Shown: positions 1-11,451, counted from the stretch's first letter. The stretch is DNA of 64,000 nucleotides from Curvibacter microcysteis (GCF_028649455.1 NZ_JAQSIO010000001.1:62001-126000); one strand, 5' to 3'. Made by a program: numbers and translations. Notes: generated by a model from the sequence alone, not told the origin.

Positions 1-1
1 G

Positions 2-235
2 AGCGGCCTGCCACGCGGTGCGCGGGTGCGCGTCAAGCTCGGCGAGATCGACGAGATCGCCCTCGACCTCACCGGCACCATCGTCGAGCGCCTGGATGCC
101 GAGCTGCCGCTGGCGTCCGCCGACGAGGACGACGGTGAAGACGAGGCCGTGGCCGGCCCGATCGCGATTGCCGTGGATGTGAACGAAGCAGAGCCCACGG
201 GCGGCGAGAATCGCCCCGATAATCCGGCCCCGTGA
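2..235 (+). CDS. Ribonuclease II/R family (RNB) protein, C-terminal fragment
   Basis: Only the last 77 codons are inside the window; the frame is open from base 2. The visible part begins with a short beta-rich stretch (RGARVRVKLGEIDEIALDL) that resembles the end of RNB-domain exoribonucleases. It finishes with a very acidic tail (DEDDGEDEA) of low complexity. The stop codon overlaps the GTG start of the next gene (GTGA at 232-235), which suggests translational coupling to the TonB-like gene. The family assignment rests on a short segment and on the recurring RNB-tonB-aroE order in related bacteria, so it is tentative. The catalytic domain lies outside the window. Confidence 0.5.
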   Translation, partial: SGLPRGARVRVKLGEIDEIALDLTGTIVERLDAELPLASADEDDGEDEAVAGPIAIAVDVNEAEPTGGENRPDNPAP

Positions 236-1092
236 GCCCCCTCGCCTCTCTTCGTCGCCTGAGCACGCTGCAGATCACGCTGGCGCTGTCGCTGGCCGTG
301 CACGCAGCGCTGCTGACGGTGCGCTTTGTCGACCCCGGCGCCTTCAACCGGGTGTTCCAGGACACGCCGCTGGAGGTGATCCTGGTCAACGCCAAGTCCA
401 ATGCCCGACCTGACAAAGCCACCGCCATCGCCCAGGCCTCCCTGGCCGGTGGCGGCGAAGCCAGCCGCGGGCGCGCCACCTCCCCCTTGCCCAGCGCAGC
501 GCTCAGCAGCGTCGGAGACACGCTCGAAGAGACCCAGCGCCAGCTCGCGGCGATGGAGCAGCAGCAGGCGCGCCTGCTGGCTGAAGTCCGCCGGCAGTTG
601 GCGGCGCTGCCAGCGCCCCCCCCTGCGCGGGACAACACCCCGCAACCCGATACCGCCCAAGAAGAGAAGCGACGCCAACTCATCAAGCTGCTGGCGGAAA
701 TCGAGCGCCGCGTGAACGAGGAAAACGCGCGTCCCAAGAAGCGATACATCAGTCCCGCCACCCGCGAAGAGGTCTACGCCACCTACTACGACCAACTGCG
801 CCACAAGGTCGAAGACAAAGGCACGGAAAACTTCCCCGAACAAAACGGCAAGAAGCTGTATGGCGAACTCACCATGACCCTGACCATCGACGCCCAAGGC
901 AAGCTGCTGGGCACGGAGATCGTGCAAAGCTCGGGCAATCGAACGCTGGACCGGCGTGCCGAGGCCATCGCCCGGTCGGCCCAGCCCTTTGGTGCCTTCA
1001 GCGCCGCGATGCGCCGGCAGGCCGATCAGATCGTGGTGGTGTCCCGCTTTCGCTTCACCCGCGACGAAACCCTGGAAGCCAAGGTCCAATAA
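232..1092 (+). CDS. TonB-like protein (TonB C-terminal domain)
   Basis: This 286-residue protein has a single N-terminal membrane anchor (about residues 12-30, rich in Leu/Ala/Val). A Gln/Glu-rich stretch likely to form a coiled coil spans about 97-125. The C-terminal domain (about 190-275) matches the TonB fold, with YGELTMTLTIDAQGKLLGTEIVQSSGN followed by a basic segment. TonB proteins carry proton-motive-force energy from ExbBD to outer-membrane receptors; TolA-like proteins have the same architecture. The usual Pro-rich spacer is replaced by a Gln/Ala/Glu-rich linker, and no exbB or exbD is nearby. The role could therefore be envelope organisation rather than nutrient uptake. The GTG start overlaps the upstream stop codon. 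Confidence 0.75.
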   Translation: MSPLASLRRLSTLQITLALSLAVHAALLTVRFVDPGAFNRVFQDTPLEVILVNAKSNARPDKATAIAQASLAGGGEASRGRATSPLPSAALSSVGDTLEETQRQLAAMEQQQARLLAEVRRQLAALPAPPPARDNTPQPDTAQEEKRRQLIKLLAEIERRVNEENARPKKRYISPATREEVYATYYDQLRHKVEDKGTENFPEQNGKKLYGELTMTLTIDAQGKLLGTEIVQSSGNRTLDRRAEAIARSAQPFGAFSAAMRRQADQIVVVSRFRFTRDETLEAKVQ

Positions 1093-1131
1093 CTTTCACC
1101 TCCCGGCCTGCTGGCGCAGGCCCGCATTGCC

Positions 1132-1962
1132 ATGAGCCAAGACACCTACTGCGTATTGGGCAACCCGGTTGAACACAGCCGCTCGCCCTGGATCCATGCC
1201 CGCTTTGCCGAGCTGACCGGCCAGGACCTGAGCTACGGCCGCCAGCGCATCGAACTGGGCCAATTTGCCCAGGACATCGCCGCCCTGCAAGCGGCGCAGT
1301 GCCGGGGTTGCAACGTCACGGTGCCCTTCAAGTTTGAAGCGGCTGAACTGGCCCAGCACCTGAGCCCACGCGCCCAACTGGCCGGGGCGGCCAACGTGCT
1401 GAGCCTGCGGGCCGACGGCATCCACGCGGACAACACCGACGGCATCGGCCTGGTCAAGGACATCGAACACAACGCAAACCGCCCCTTGGCGGGTCAGGAC
1501 GTGCTCCTGATCGGTGCCGGTGGCGCGGCCGCCGGGGTGCTGGGCCCCTTGCTGGACGCCCGCCCGGCCCGGCTGGTGGTGGTCAACCGCACGCATGCCA
1601 AGGCGCTGGACCTGGTGGCCCGCCACCAAACCCTGGCCGATCGCAACGGCTGCCAGCTCGAGGCCCCGCCCATCGACCAGATCAAAGGGGACTTTGCGGT
1701 GGTCATCAACGCCACGGCCAGCAGCTTGAGCGGCGCCGAGGTCCCCGTGCCCGCCAGCGTGCTGCGCCCGGGCAGCCTGGCACTGGACATGATGTACGGC
1801 CCGGCTGCCCAAGGCTTTTTGAGCTGGGCGGCCGCCCATGGCTCGCAAGGCCGCGATGGCCTGGGCATGCTGGTCGAACAGGCGGCCGAGGCGTTTGAGA
1901 TCTGGCGTGGCGTGCGTCCCCCCTCGGCCCAGGTGCTGGCCGAGTTGCGCGCCCTGCTCTGA
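1132..1962 (+). CDS. aroE: Shikimate dehydrogenase (NADP+)
   Basis: AroE reduces 3-dehydroshikimate to shikimate in the cytoplasmic aromatic amino acid pathway. The 276 residues fit the family length. Visible motifs are the substrate-binding NPVEHSRSPWIHARF (11-25), the NVTVPFK segment with catalytic Lys67, NTDG with Asp103, and the nucleotide loop GAGGAAAG (128-135) followed by NRTHAKA, typical of NADP use. The ATG start lies 39 bases after the tonB-like stop, and mtgA starts 5 bases after the aroE stop, so the three genes are probably co-transcribed. Confidence 0.96.
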   Translation: MSQDTYCVLGNPVEHSRSPWIHARFAELTGQDLSYGRQRIELGQFAQDIAALQAAQCRGCNVTVPFKFEAAELAQHLSPRAQLAGAANVLSLRADGIHADNTDGIGLVKDIEHNANRPLAGQDVLLIGAGGAAAGVLGPLLDARPARLVVVNRTHAKALDLVARHQTLADRNGCQLEAPPIDQIKGDFAVVINATASSLSGAEVPVPASVLRPGSLALDMMYGPAAQGFLSWAAAHGSQGRDGLGMLVEQAAEAFEIWRGVRPPSAQVLAELRALL

Positions 1963-1967
1963 GCCGA

Positions 1968-2726
1968 GTGAGCGCTCAAGCGACCGCGCCGACCATGAAA
2001 GCCCTGCTGCGCTGGATGCTGCTGCTCGTGCTGGCCCTGCTGGGCCTGCAGCTGTTTTTTGTCGCCCGCATCGCCGCCTTGACGGTGCTGGACCCAGCCT
2101 CTACCAGCTTTCAGCGCTCGGAGGCCGTGCGGGTGCAGCGCGAAACCGGCCACCTGCGCTGGCGCCAGCAATGGGTGCCCTACCAAAACATCGCCGACAC
2201 GCTCAAGCGCGCCGTGATTGCCTCGGAGGACGACGGCTTCACCCAGCACGACGGTGTGGAGTGGGACGCCATTCAGAAGGCCTGGCAAAAAAACGCCAAG
2301 GCCGAGGCCCGGGCCCAACCGGCCGCCAGCACGGGCCGCAACGCTCCGCGCCCACCGAAGATCGTGGGTGGCTCCACCATCACCCAGCAGTTGGCCAAGA
2401 ACCTGTTGCTGTCGGGTGAACGCACCTTGCTGCGCAAGGGGCAGGAGTTCGTGCTCACCGCCTTGTTGGAGGCTTTTTTGAGCAAGCAGCGCATCCTGGA
2501 GATCTACCTCAACAGCGTGGAATGGGGCGAAGGGGTGTTCGGCGCCGAGGCAGCGGCTCAACACTACTTCCGCAAGTCGGCCGCGCGCCTGAGCGCCAGC
2601 GAGGCGGCTCGCCTGGCGGTCATGTTGCCGCGCCCCAAGTACTTCGAGAAGCTGCCCAACTCACCCTACCTGGCAGCGCGGGCAGCCACCATCCAGGCGC
2701 GCATGGGCTCGGCCGTCTTGCCCTGA
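1968..2726 (+). CDS. mtgA: Monofunctional biosynthetic peptidoglycan transglycosylase
   Basis: MtgA polymerises lipid II into glycan strands at the inner membrane (glycosyltransferase family 51). One membrane segment lies at about 13-38. The GT51 motifs are clear: catalytic Glu in SEDDGF (86-91), GGSTITQQLAKNLL (134-147), the RKGQE helix and LEIYLNSVEWG. An Ala/Pro-rich insertion at about 110-130 sits between the first two motifs and is not typical of short MtgA proteins. The start used is GTG at 1968; an ATG at 1995 would remove nine residues and still keep the membrane segment. The stop codon lies in an inverted repeat shared with the convergent gene. Confidence 0.95.
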   Translation: MSAQATAPTMKALLRWMLLLVLALLGLQLFFVARIAALTVLDPASTSFQRSEAVRVQRETGHLRWRQQWVPYQNIADTLKRAVIASEDDGFTQHDGVEWDAIQKAWQKNAKAEARAQPAASTGRNAPRPPKIVGGSTITQQLAKNLLLSGERTLLRKGQEFVLTALLEAFLSKQRILEIYLNSVEWGEGVFGAEAAAQHYFRKSAARLSASEAARLAVMLPRPKYFEKLPNSPYLAARAATIQARMGSAVLP

Positions 2727-2762
2727 CGCCGACACCAGCCCGGCGCCCCGGGTGCGGCGTCA
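2724..2762. terminator. Inverted repeat spanning two convergent stop codons
   Basis: TGACGCCG at 2724-2731 pairs with CGGCGTCA at 2755-2762, and the pairing extends imperfectly into the GACACC/GGGTGC arms. The first arm contains the mtgA stop and the second arm contains the stop of the convergent gene. There is no T-run on either side, so termination is inferred from position and stem strength only. Confidence 0.4.
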
Positions 2763-3383
2763 CAACACCGTTTCGTTCTGGGGGTTGGGCTCGCCGCGCA
2801 GCTGGCGTGCCCGCCGGTCCATGCGCCGTCGCAGGCCTTCCAGGCGCAGCACGGCCAGGCGGCCCAGGTAGCGCACGGTATTGAGCGAAGCGCTGATCCA
2901 GGCGCCGCGCCTGAACTCCAGCACCACGTCATGCCGCCACATGCGGTGGCTCACCAGCGTCAAAAAGGCCAGAGGCAACCGGCTGCGCCGGTGCTGGGCG
3001 ACGCGCCGGTATTCATCCAGGAACAAGCTGGCGGGGTACTGGCGGCGGTCGATGAAGCTGGAGGGGTAGGCATCCAGCATTTGCAGCGGACGGCCGAGAG
3101 GATCGAATTGCACGCTGCTGAGGTCCAGCGCCCGGTGCTCATCAAGGCGAACGGCCCAATGGTCCGAGTAGTCGTCTGTGTCCTTGACGCGCCACCGCAG
3201 CAACTCCACCTCAATGCCTCGGCGCCGAGCCTCCAGGGCCAAGGCCAGCGAACTTGAAAAACAACGCCCTTTGGCGTGTCTGAGCTGCGCGATGCGGTAG
3301 CGCCGCGCCAGGGTCAGCAAGACCCTCACCCTGGGGCTCACGCTGAGCCGCCCGCCATCCTCAAACGGCGAAGGACGAGACAT
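2760..3383 (-). CDS. Conserved-type hypothetical protein with possible Cys-His-Asp triad
   Basis: I do not recognise a named family. The 207-residue protein is basic, has no signal peptide and no confident membrane helix. It contains KGRCFSSSLALALEARRRG (Cys41 at the start of a helix), then DHWAVRLDEHRALDLSSVQFDP with His75 and Asp87. The order and spacing Cys, His, Asp, with a helix after the Cys and strands around His and Asp, resembles transglutaminase/papain-like cysteine hydrolases. This is a fold-level guess. The C-terminal third is Arg-rich. The gene is convergent with mtgA and divergent from ruvC. A TACAAT element (3414-3419, minus strand) about 30 bases upstream may be its -10. Confidence 0.75.
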   Translation of the reverse strand: MSRPSPFEDGGRLSVSPRVRVLLTLARRYRIAQLRHAKGRCFSSSLALALEARRRGIEVELLRWRVKDTDDYSDHWAVRLDEHRALDLSSVQFDPLGRPLQMLDAYPSSFIDRRQYPASLFLDEYRRVAQHRRSRLPLAFLTLVSHRMWRHDVVLEFRRGAWISASLNTVRYLGRLAVLRLEGLRRRMDRRARQLRGEPNPQNETVL

Positions 3384-3410
3384 GAGGCTGGGGCCGGCGG
3401 TGGGACATTA

Positions 3411-3423
3411 ACTTATTGTAAGT
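3411..3423 (-). promoter_or_regulatory. Perfect palindrome ACTTA-TTG-TAAGT containing a TACAAT -10-like element
   Basis: In the divergent region between the hypothetical gene and ruvC, 3411-3423 is a perfect 5-3-5 palindrome. Its minus strand reads TTACAATAAGT, a good -10 hexamer for the minus-strand gene. No convincing -35 box is visible 16-18 bases away. It is unusually A/T-rich for this genome, which supports a regulatory role, but the protein that might bind is unknown. Confidence 0.35.
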
Positions 3424-3515
3424 GAGGCTTTTGCCCGGGCTGGAGCCAGCCAGGGAGCGGAGGTCAAGGCGGCCGACCGCAGGCCAGGTGCGAAGGCGCC
3501 TAAACTCGACCCCTC

Positions 3516-4067
3516 ATGAGAATTCTAGGCATTGACCCCGGTTTGCAAACCACTGGCTTTGGCGTCATCGACGTTCAGGGCGCCACCCTGAGCTATGTGG
3601 CCAGCGGCACCATCAAGACCACCCATTTGCCGCTGGGTGACCTGCCAGGGCGGCTGAAGGTGTTGTACGACGGCATCCGCGAAGTCAGCGAGCGCTACCA
3701 GCCCGAGGTGGCCACGGTGGAAATCATCTTCGTCAACGTCAACCCCCAATCCACCCTGCTGCTGGGGCAGGCCCGTGGGGCCTGCATCACCGCGCTGGTG
3801 TCGCGGGACCTGCCGGTGTCCGAATACACCGCTTTGCAGATGAAAAAGGCGGTGGTCGGTCATGGTCGGGCCGCCAAAAGCCAGGTCCAGGAGATGGTGC
3901 GCCGCCTGCTGCGCCTGCCTGGTCTGCCCGGCACCGACGCGGCCGACGCCCTGGGCATGGCCATCACCCACGCCCACGCCGGCCAGGCCATGGCCCGGCT
4001 GTCGGAAGCCGGGGGACAGTTGCAGCGCCGCAGCCACGCCATGTACCGGGACGGCCGCAGCTACTGA
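3516..4067 (+). CDS. ruvC: Holliday junction resolvase RuvC
   Basis: RuvC cleaves Holliday junctions during recombinational repair, normally with RuvAB. The 183 residues match the family. The acidic catalytic set is present: Asp7 in [12 protein letters not shown], Glu69 in ATVEIIF, and Asp141/Asp144 in [16 protein letters not shown]. The basic segment [11 protein letters not shown] lies where the family binds DNA. It begins about 130 bases downstream of the divergent gene. ruvA and ruvB are not in the window. A terminator-like hairpin follows at 4160-4181. Confidence 0.97.
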   Translation: MRILGIDPGLQTTGFGVIDVQGATLSYVASGTIKTTHLPLGDLPGRLKVLYDGIREVSERYQPEVATVEIIFVNVNPQSTLLLGQARGACITALVSRDLPVSEYTALQMKKAVVGHGRAAKSQVQEMVRRLLRLPGLPGTDAADALGMAITHAHAGQAMARLSEAGGQLQRRSHAMYRDGRSY

Positions 4068-4159
4068 GTCGGGCCCTGGCCCGACAGGGGCCAGCGAAGC
4101 GAGGAAGGGAGGCCAAACAAATCCCTGCGCGCACCCCGTTTGGGGTACCCTCAACCCTT

Positions 4160-4181
4160 GCCTCGGGGAGGCTTTCTTTTT
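4160..4181 (+). terminator. Probable rho-independent terminator downstream of ruvC
   Basis: GCCTC-GGG-GAGGC (4160-4172) forms a short stem followed by the T-rich tract TTTCTTTTT. A second small hairpin, ACCCC-GTTT-GGGGT, lies just before it (4134-4147). The stem is only five base pairs. Confidence 0.5.
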
Positions 4182-4212
4182 CGCCTCCTGTCAAAGTACC
4201 GTCACACCGCGC

Positions 4213-4488
4213 ATGTTCAATACCGATGGTGGAGCAAACCCGCTCCCACCCACAGAATCCCTTTTGTCCCCGGACAGCCCCACCGACTCAGGACCGCCTC
4301 CCCGCACCTGCGACATGACCTTGTACAAGCCCGGCAAATCGGCCCGCTGGAAAGGCATGACCATGACCATCAGCCATGTGTTGCTCCGCAAGGGCCGCAT
4401 GCTGGTGTACCTGGAGGGGCACCCTGAGGCCTTGGAGCCTGAAGCGTTGGACCTCCCGCCCACAAGGCTGGTGCTGCAGCGCAGCTGA
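4213..4488 (+). CDS. Small hypothetical protein
   Basis: This is a 91-codon frame without a recognisable family. The first 34 residues are Pro/Ser/Asp-rich and look unstructured. The last 57 residues (from an internal ATG at 4315) are compact and basic (MTLYKPGKSARWKGMTMTIS, then VLLRKGRMLVYLEGH). The true start may therefore be 4315. No good ribosome binding site precedes either ATG. It lies between the ruvC terminator and a chemoreceptor gene that begins 30 bases later, so it could be co-transcribed with the latter. Coding status is plausible but unproven. Confidence 0.4.
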   Translation: MFNTDGGANPLPPTESLLSPDSPTDSGPPPRTCDMTLYKPGKSARWKGMTMTISHVLLRKGRMLVYLEGHPEALEPEALDLPPTRLVLQRS

Positions 4489-4518
4489 TCCCGGGGGGAA
4501 GAGGGCAAGGAACTGCCC

Positions 4519-6183
4519 GTGACCTCTTTTTCGACCGCTGCCCCGTTCACCGATGCTCCCCTTGGCGCCGCCCCCCTTCTGAGCCAAGCGCCGCGCCATT
4601 CGCTGCGCCAGCGCCTACTTGCCACTTTTGGGATGGTGTTGGTGCTCAGCCTCATCGGTGCCGGCTTTGGGGTCTGGTCGCTCTACCAGGTGGACGAAGC
4701 CACACGCCAGGTCATCGAAGACAAGCTCCCGTCCGAGCGCCTGGTGGCCGACGCTTACCGGCTGCAATCGCTCAATGCCGAGCGCTACAAGGCGATGGCG
4801 CTGAGCTCCGAGCCCGAAGTGGGCGAGATCTTGGCGCAGGACATCCAGAGCACCCAGGTCCAGTACGAAGCCCTGATGGCGCAGCTCAACGAGCGCCTGC
4901 CCGCCGCTGCCGATCAACAACTGCTGCAGCGCATCGCCACAGCCGGCGCCGATTTCCAGAAGGCCCGCACCGAACTGGTCGCGGCGCGTGACTCCGGCCT
5001 CACCGAACGCATCCGCAAGGTCTTCAGCCAGCGCTTTCAACCCAGTGCCGCGAACTTGCTGGGGGCGCTGAAAGACCTGGGTCAGGCCCAGCGCCAAGCC
5101 ATTGACGAGGCCGGCGCCACGGTGGGCGGCCTGAGCGCCTCCGCCCGCCAAGCCCTGCTGGGCTTCAGCGCGGCGGCCTTGCTGCTGGGCGGTGTGCTGT
5201 CGATGTGGCAGGTGCGCCGGATTGCTCAGCCCATCCGCGTGGCCAGCCACACGGCCGAACGGGTGGCCGCCCTGGACCTGCGCGACGACATCGAAGGCCA
5301 CAGCCGCGATGAGGCCGGGCAGTTGCTGCTGGCCCTGGGCTCGATGCAAGGTTCGCTGCGGCGGCTGGTGGCCTTGATCCGGCAATCGGCCCACAACATC
5401 GGCCATGCTTCCAGCGAGATTGCCCATGGCAACAGTGACCTGTCCCTGCGCACCGAACAAGCGGCCTCCAGCCTGCAACAAACCGCCGCCGCCCTGGAGG
5501 GCATGAGCCAGACCCTGCAGCAGTCCACCGCCGCCGCTGGCCAGGCCGAACGCATGGCCACCGAAGCGGCCGAGGTGGCACAGCAAGGGGGAGCGCTGGT
5601 CGATCAGATGGTGCACACCATGACCGAAATCCACCAGGCCTCGGGCCGGGTCGAGGACATCGTGGGGGTGATCGACAGCATTGCCTTCCAAACCAACATC
5701 CTGGCCTTGAACGCAGCCGTCGAAGCGGCCCGCGCCGGCGAGTCCGGGCGCGGCTTTGCCGTGGTCGCGGCCGAGGTGCGCCAACTGGCAGGCCGCTCGG
5801 CCAGTGCGGCCAAGGAGATCAAGGGCTTGATCGGCAACTCCGTGCAGCGCATCGAAGCGGGGGCCACCCTGGCCAACCAGACTGGCAGCACCATGAACCG
5901 GGTCGTGGGTGCCGTGCAAGGCGTGGCTCAAGCGCTGGGGGCCATCGCCCAGGCCACAGCCGACCAGAGCCGGGACATCGCCCAGATCAACACCGCCGTG
6001 GCGCGCCTGGACGAGATGACCCAGCAGAACTCCGCCCTGGTGGAGCAGTCGGCCGCCGCCTCCGATGGCCTGAACCAACAAGCGCGCGAACTCAGCGGCA
6101 TGATCAGCCAGTTCGTCTTGCCCGAGGGCGCCAGCCAAGGCGGCCCGGCCCTGACCTGGGACGGCCAGCCCCAGCGGGCCTGA
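4519..6183 (+). CDS. Methyl-accepting chemotaxis protein
   Basis: This is a 554-residue membrane chemoreceptor. It has a first membrane helix at about 31-52, a helical periplasmic ligand region (Gln/Glu-rich, four-helix-bundle type) to about 205, a second membrane helix at about 207-228, a HAMP segment, then the cytoplasmic signalling domain. The conserved hairpin tip reads [21 protein letters not shown], and the flanking [17 protein letters not shown] is typical of the class seen in Burkholderiales. It signals to CheW/CheA; the ligand cannot be read from the sequence. The start used is GTG at 4519. There is no C-terminal CheR-tethering pentapeptide, unlike the receptor at 9491. Confidence 0.93.
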   Translation: MTSFSTAAPFTDAPLGAAPLLSQAPRHSLRQRLLATFGMVLVLSLIGAGFGVWSLYQVDEATRQVIEDKLPSERLVADAYRLQSLNAERYKAMALSSEPEVGEILAQDIQSTQVQYEALMAQLNERLPAAADQQLLQRIATAGADFQKARTELVAARDSGLTERIRKVFSQRFQPSAANLLGALKDLGQAQRQAIDEAGATVGGLSASARQALLGFSAAALLLGGVLSMWQVRRIAQPIRVASHTAERVAALDLRDDIEGHSRDEAGQLLLALGSMQGSLRRLVALIRQSAHNIGHASSEIAHGNSDLSLRTEQAASSLQQTAAALEGMSQTLQQSTAAAGQAERMATEAAEVAQQGGALVDQMVHTMTEIHQASGRVEDIVGVIDSIAFQTNILALNAAVEAARAGESGRGFAVVAAEVRQLAGRSASAAKEIKGLIGNSVQRIEAGATLANQTGSTMNRVVGAVQGVAQALGAIAQATADQSRDIAQINTAVARLDEMTQQNSALVEQSAAASDGLNQQARELSGMISQFVLPEGASQGGPALTWDGQPQRA

Positions 6184-6238
6184 TCAAGCGGCCCGCCGGG
6201 CGCTGTCCCCCACGGTAACGGCACCGGCCGCGTGCCAC

Positions 6239-8332
<2,094 letters not shown>

Positions 8333-8377
8333 AGCCCGCAGTATAAGCGCAGGCCCGGGGCTTGCGCTGCCAGCCCC

Positions 8378-9301
8378 TTACCAGGCGCGGGCGGGCTGAG
8401 CGAAGCCGCTGGGGGCCTGACGCTCGTCATCAAAAGTGACGATGTCCCAGGCGTCCGGCTGGGCCAGCAACTCGCGCAGCAGGCGGTTGTTCATGGCGTG
8501 GCCCGAGCGGAAGGCGGTGTACTCGGCCAGCAAAGGCTTGCCGATCAGGTACAGGTCGCCCATGGCGTCGAGGATCTTGTGCTTCACAAATTCGTCGTCG
8601 TAGCGCAGACCGTCGCTGTTGAGCACCTTGTAGTCGTCCATGACGATGGCATTGTCCAGCCCACCGCCCAAGGCCAGGCCGTTGGCGCGCATCATCTCGA
8701 CGTCGCGCGTGAAGCCGAAGGTGCGTGCTCGCGCGATGTCGCGGCTGTAGTTGCCCGCGCCCAGGTCAAATTCAACGCGCTGGCCCGTGGAGTCCACAGC
8801 CGGGTGGTCAAAGTCGATCTCGAAGTTCAGCTTGTAGCCATGGTAGGGCGTGAGCCGGGCCCACTTGGCCTGGGCGCCCTCGCCTTCGCGCACCTCGACG
8901 GGACGCTTGACACGGATGAAGCGGCGCGGCGCCTTTTGCAGCTCCACCCCCGCGCTTTGCAGCAAGAACACGAACGAAGCCGAAGAGCCATCCAGAATGG
9001 GCACCTCTTCAGCGGTGATGTCGATGTACAGGTTGTCGATGCCCAGGCCGGCGCAGGCCGACATCAAATGCTCGACCGTGTGCACCTTGGCGCCCCCCGC
9101 CGAGATCGTCGAGGCCAGGCGGGTGTCCGTCACGGCCTGGGCGGTGATGGGGATGTCGACGGGTTCGGGCAGGTCCACCCGGCGGAACACGATGCCGGTG
9201 TCCGGCTGGGCCGGTCTCAGGGTGAGTTCCACCCGCTGCCCGCTGTGCAGGCCAACGCCCACGGCACGGGTCAGGGTTTTCAGGGTTCTTTGCTGCAGCA
9301 T
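8378..9301 (-). CDS. lpxC: UDP-3-O-acyl-N-acetylglucosamine deacetylase LpxC
   Basis: LpxC is the zinc amidase that catalyses the committed step of lipid A synthesis. The 307-residue protein has the zinc ligands His78 (HTVEHLMSA, 74-82), His241 and Asp245 ([11 protein letters not shown]), the general-acid His268 (SGHAMNN), and Glu77 as expected base. It is usually next to ftsZ at the end of the dcw cluster. Here a convergently oriented chemoreceptor gene separates the two. An A/T-rich stretch TTTTTAAGGG lies about 70 bases upstream. The C-terminal tail ends QPARAW. Confidence 0.98.
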   Translation of the reverse strand: MLQQRTLKTLTRAVGVGLHSGQRVELTLRPAQPDTGIVFRRVDLPEPVDIPITAQAVTDTRLASTISAGGAKVHTVEHLMSACAGLGIDNLYIDITAEEVPILDGSSASFVFLLQSAGVELQKAPRRFIRVKRPVEVREGEGAQAKWARLTPYHGYKLNFEIDFDHPAVDSTGQRVEFDLGAGNYSRDIARARTFGFTRDVEMMRANGLALGGGLDNAIVMDDYKVLNSDGLRYDDEFVKHKILDAMGDLYLIGKPLLAEYTAFRSGHAMNNRLLRELLAQPDAWDIVTFDDERQAPSGFAQPARAW

Positions 9302-9490
9302 CCGAGCATTTTAGGGATTTGGCGCCGCCTCGGCAGGCCGGCCCCATCCTGACCCAGATCAAGACAAGCCTTTTTAAGGGTAGGCCCTGCCTGCCAGGTG
9401 GGGCGTTGACCCGCAAAATTGGGTGGCACGCCACCGCACCCAGGACGACGTGCGTCGATCCGCACCCGTCCAAAAGCCCAGGAGAATGGA

Positions 9491-11302
9491 ATGAACCGCC
9501 TCAGTTTCAAAGCAAAAATCATGCTGCTCATCGGCACGGCCCTGGCAGCGCTCCTGCTGCTGGCGGTCATCACCCTGGCCCAGCAGCGCAGCCAAATCAT
9601 TGAAGCCCGCAAGGAGCTGCTGACCACCGCCGTGCAAGGGGCGTACAGCATCGTCAACGCCTACCAGGCCAAGGCCGCCAGCGGCGCCATGAGCACCGAG
9701 GACGCCCAAAAAGCCGCCCGTGAGGCCTTGCGCGTGTCGCGCTACGGCGGCCCGGAGGGCAAGACCGAGTACTTCTACATCTGGACCTTGGATGCGACCG
9801 GCGTGATGCACCCGATCAAGCCCGAGTGGGAAGGCCAGAACATGCAGGGCAAGATCAAGGACGGGGCCGGCACCGACATCATCAAGCTCCTGGCCGATGG
9901 CGTGCGCGCCAGCCCCCAGGGCCGCGCTTTTGTGCCCACCATGTTCGCCCGCCCCGGCCAGCAAACCTTGGTGCCCAAGCTGCTGTATGCGATCCGGGTC
10001 GATGGCTGGAATTGGATGGTGGGCTCTGGCGTCTACACCGATGACCTGGACCAACAGGTGCGCGACGCCATGCTGAGCCAGTTTGGCTTCGTGCTGCTGG
10101 TGGTCTTGGTGGTGGGCGGCATTGGCGTGCTGGTGGCGCGCTCGGTGCTGCAACAGATTGGCGGCGATCCGCTGGTGGCCATCGAGGCCATGTCGGCCGT
10201 GGCCGAAGGGAATCTGGATGTGCACATCGCGCCAGCCCCGGCCGGCTCCATGCTCGACGGCCTGGCCCACATGGTGAGCTCGTTGCGCCGCCTGGTCAGC
10301 GAGGTGCGCTCCGCCACCGACAGCATCGCCACCGCGTCCAGTGAAATCGCACAGGGCAACACCGACCTGTCGCAACGCACCGAGCAAACCGCCAGCAACC
10401 TGCAATCCACCTCCAGCAGCATGGAGGAATTGACCAGCACCGTGCGCCAAACCTCCGACTCCGCCCAGACCGCCAACCAGATGGCCCAATCGGCCGCTGA
10501 GGTGGCGCAACGCGGCGGCAGCGTGGTGTCCGAAGTGGTGAGCACCATGGAAGACATCAATGCCAGCAGCAAAAAGATTGCCGACATCATTGGCGTCATT
10601 GACGGCATTGCTTTCCAAACCAACATCCTGGCCCTGAACGCCGCCGTCGAAGCTGCCCGGGCCGGCGAGCAAGGCCGCGGCTTTGCCGTGGTGGCCGGCG
10701 AGGTGCGCAGCCTGGCCGGGCGCAGCGCCGAGGCGGCCAAGGAGATCAAGTCGCTGATCGGCGCCTCGGTCGAAAAGGTCGAATCGGGCACCCGCCTGGT
10801 GGGCCATGCGGGCAGCACCATGGACGAGATCGTGGCCAGCGTGCAGCGCGTGACGGACATCATTGGCGAGATCCGCGCCGCCACCTCCGAGCAAAGCCAG
10901 GGCATCGCCCAGGTCAATGGCTCGATCAACCAGCTGGACCAGATGACGCAGCAGAACTCGGCCTTGGTCGAGCAGTCGGCCGCCGCCGCCGACAGCCTGC
11001 GTGAACAAGCCCTGCGCCTGACCGAGGTGGTGGACCTGTTCCGCGTCAACGGCAGCAGCGCCCCGGCGCGCCTCAGCCCGGCGCCGCAGCGGGCGCCAGC
11101 GCCCAAGCCCCAGCCAGCCCGGCCAGCAGCACCTCGGGTCAGCACCCCGGCCCCCAGCAGCGCCCTGCCTGCACAGGCCAGCAAGGCCCCCGCCGTGGGC
11201 CACAACGGCAGCGGCAGCAGCGCCAAAGCGGCCGCCGAACCCCGGCCTGCGGCCAGCAACGCCAGCAGCACCACGTCCGAGGGCGATTGGGAATCCTTCT
11301 GA
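9491..11302 (+). CDS. Methyl-accepting chemotaxis protein with Cache domain and CheR-tether tail
   Basis: The start is the ATG at 9491, preceded by an AGGAGAA ribosome binding site. The 603 residues contain a first membrane helix at about 8-28, a periplasmic single-Cache domain at about 35-185 ([21 protein letters not shown], then [15 protein letters not shown]), a second membrane helix near 198-218, HAMP, and the signalling hairpin with [22 protein letters not shown] long Ala/Pro linker (about 530-590) ends in the C-terminal DWESF. That matches the xWExF pentapeptide which tethers CheR/CheB to high-abundance receptors such as Tsr and Tar. Cache domains of this type usually sense small organic acids; the ligand here is unknown. 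It is inserted between lpxC and ftsZ. Confidence 0.95.
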   Translation: MNRLSFKAKIMLLIGTALAALLLLAVITLAQQRSQIIEARKELLTTAVQGAYSIVNAYQAKAASGAMSTEDAQKAAREALRVSRYGGPEGKTEYFYIWTLDATGVMHPIKPEWEGQNMQGKIKDGAGTDIIKLLADGVRASPQGRAFVPTMFARPGQQTLVPKLLYAIRVDGWNWMVGSGVYTDDLDQQVRDAMLSQFGFVLLVVLVVGGIGVLVARSVLQQIGGDPLVAIEAMSAVAEGNLDVHIAPAPAGSMLDGLAHMVSSLRRLVSEVRSATDSIATASSEIAQGNTDLSQRTEQTASNLQSTSSSMEELTSTVRQTSDSAQTANQMAQSAAEVAQRGGSVVSEVVSTMEDINASSKKIADIIGVIDGIAFQTNILALNAAVEAARAGEQGRGFAVVAGEVRSLAGRSAEAAKEIKSLIGASVEKVESGTRLVGHAGSTMDEIVASVQRVTDIIGEIRAATSEQSQGIAQVNGSINQLDQMTQQNSALVEQSAAAADSLREQALRLTEVVDLFRVNGSSAPARLSPAPQRAPAPKPQPARPAAPRVSTPAPSSALPAQASKAPAVGHNGSGSSAKAAAEPRPAASNASSTTSEGDWESF

Positions 11303-11367
11303 GCCACCGCGTCAGCGGCTGAGTCAGCCCTCGGGCTGCCCCCCGCGCCAGCCTCTGCCCCCCATGA

Positions 11368-11405
11368 AAAAACCCCGCCCTCCGAAAGGAGCGCGGGGTT
11401 TTTCA
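11368..11405. terminator. Bidirectional rho-independent terminator between a chemoreceptor gene and ftsZ
   Basis: AAAAAACCCCGC pairs with GCGGGGTTTTT around a loop containing CTCCGAAAGGAG, itself a CTCC/GGAG extension of the stem. The A-run on one side and T-run on the other make it work in both directions, as expected for the convergent chemoreceptor and ftsZ genes. Confidence 0.9.
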
Positions 11406-11451
11406 CAGGCGTATCAGGTCGGGGCCCAGCCCCGAGGTCAGGTGACCAAGA

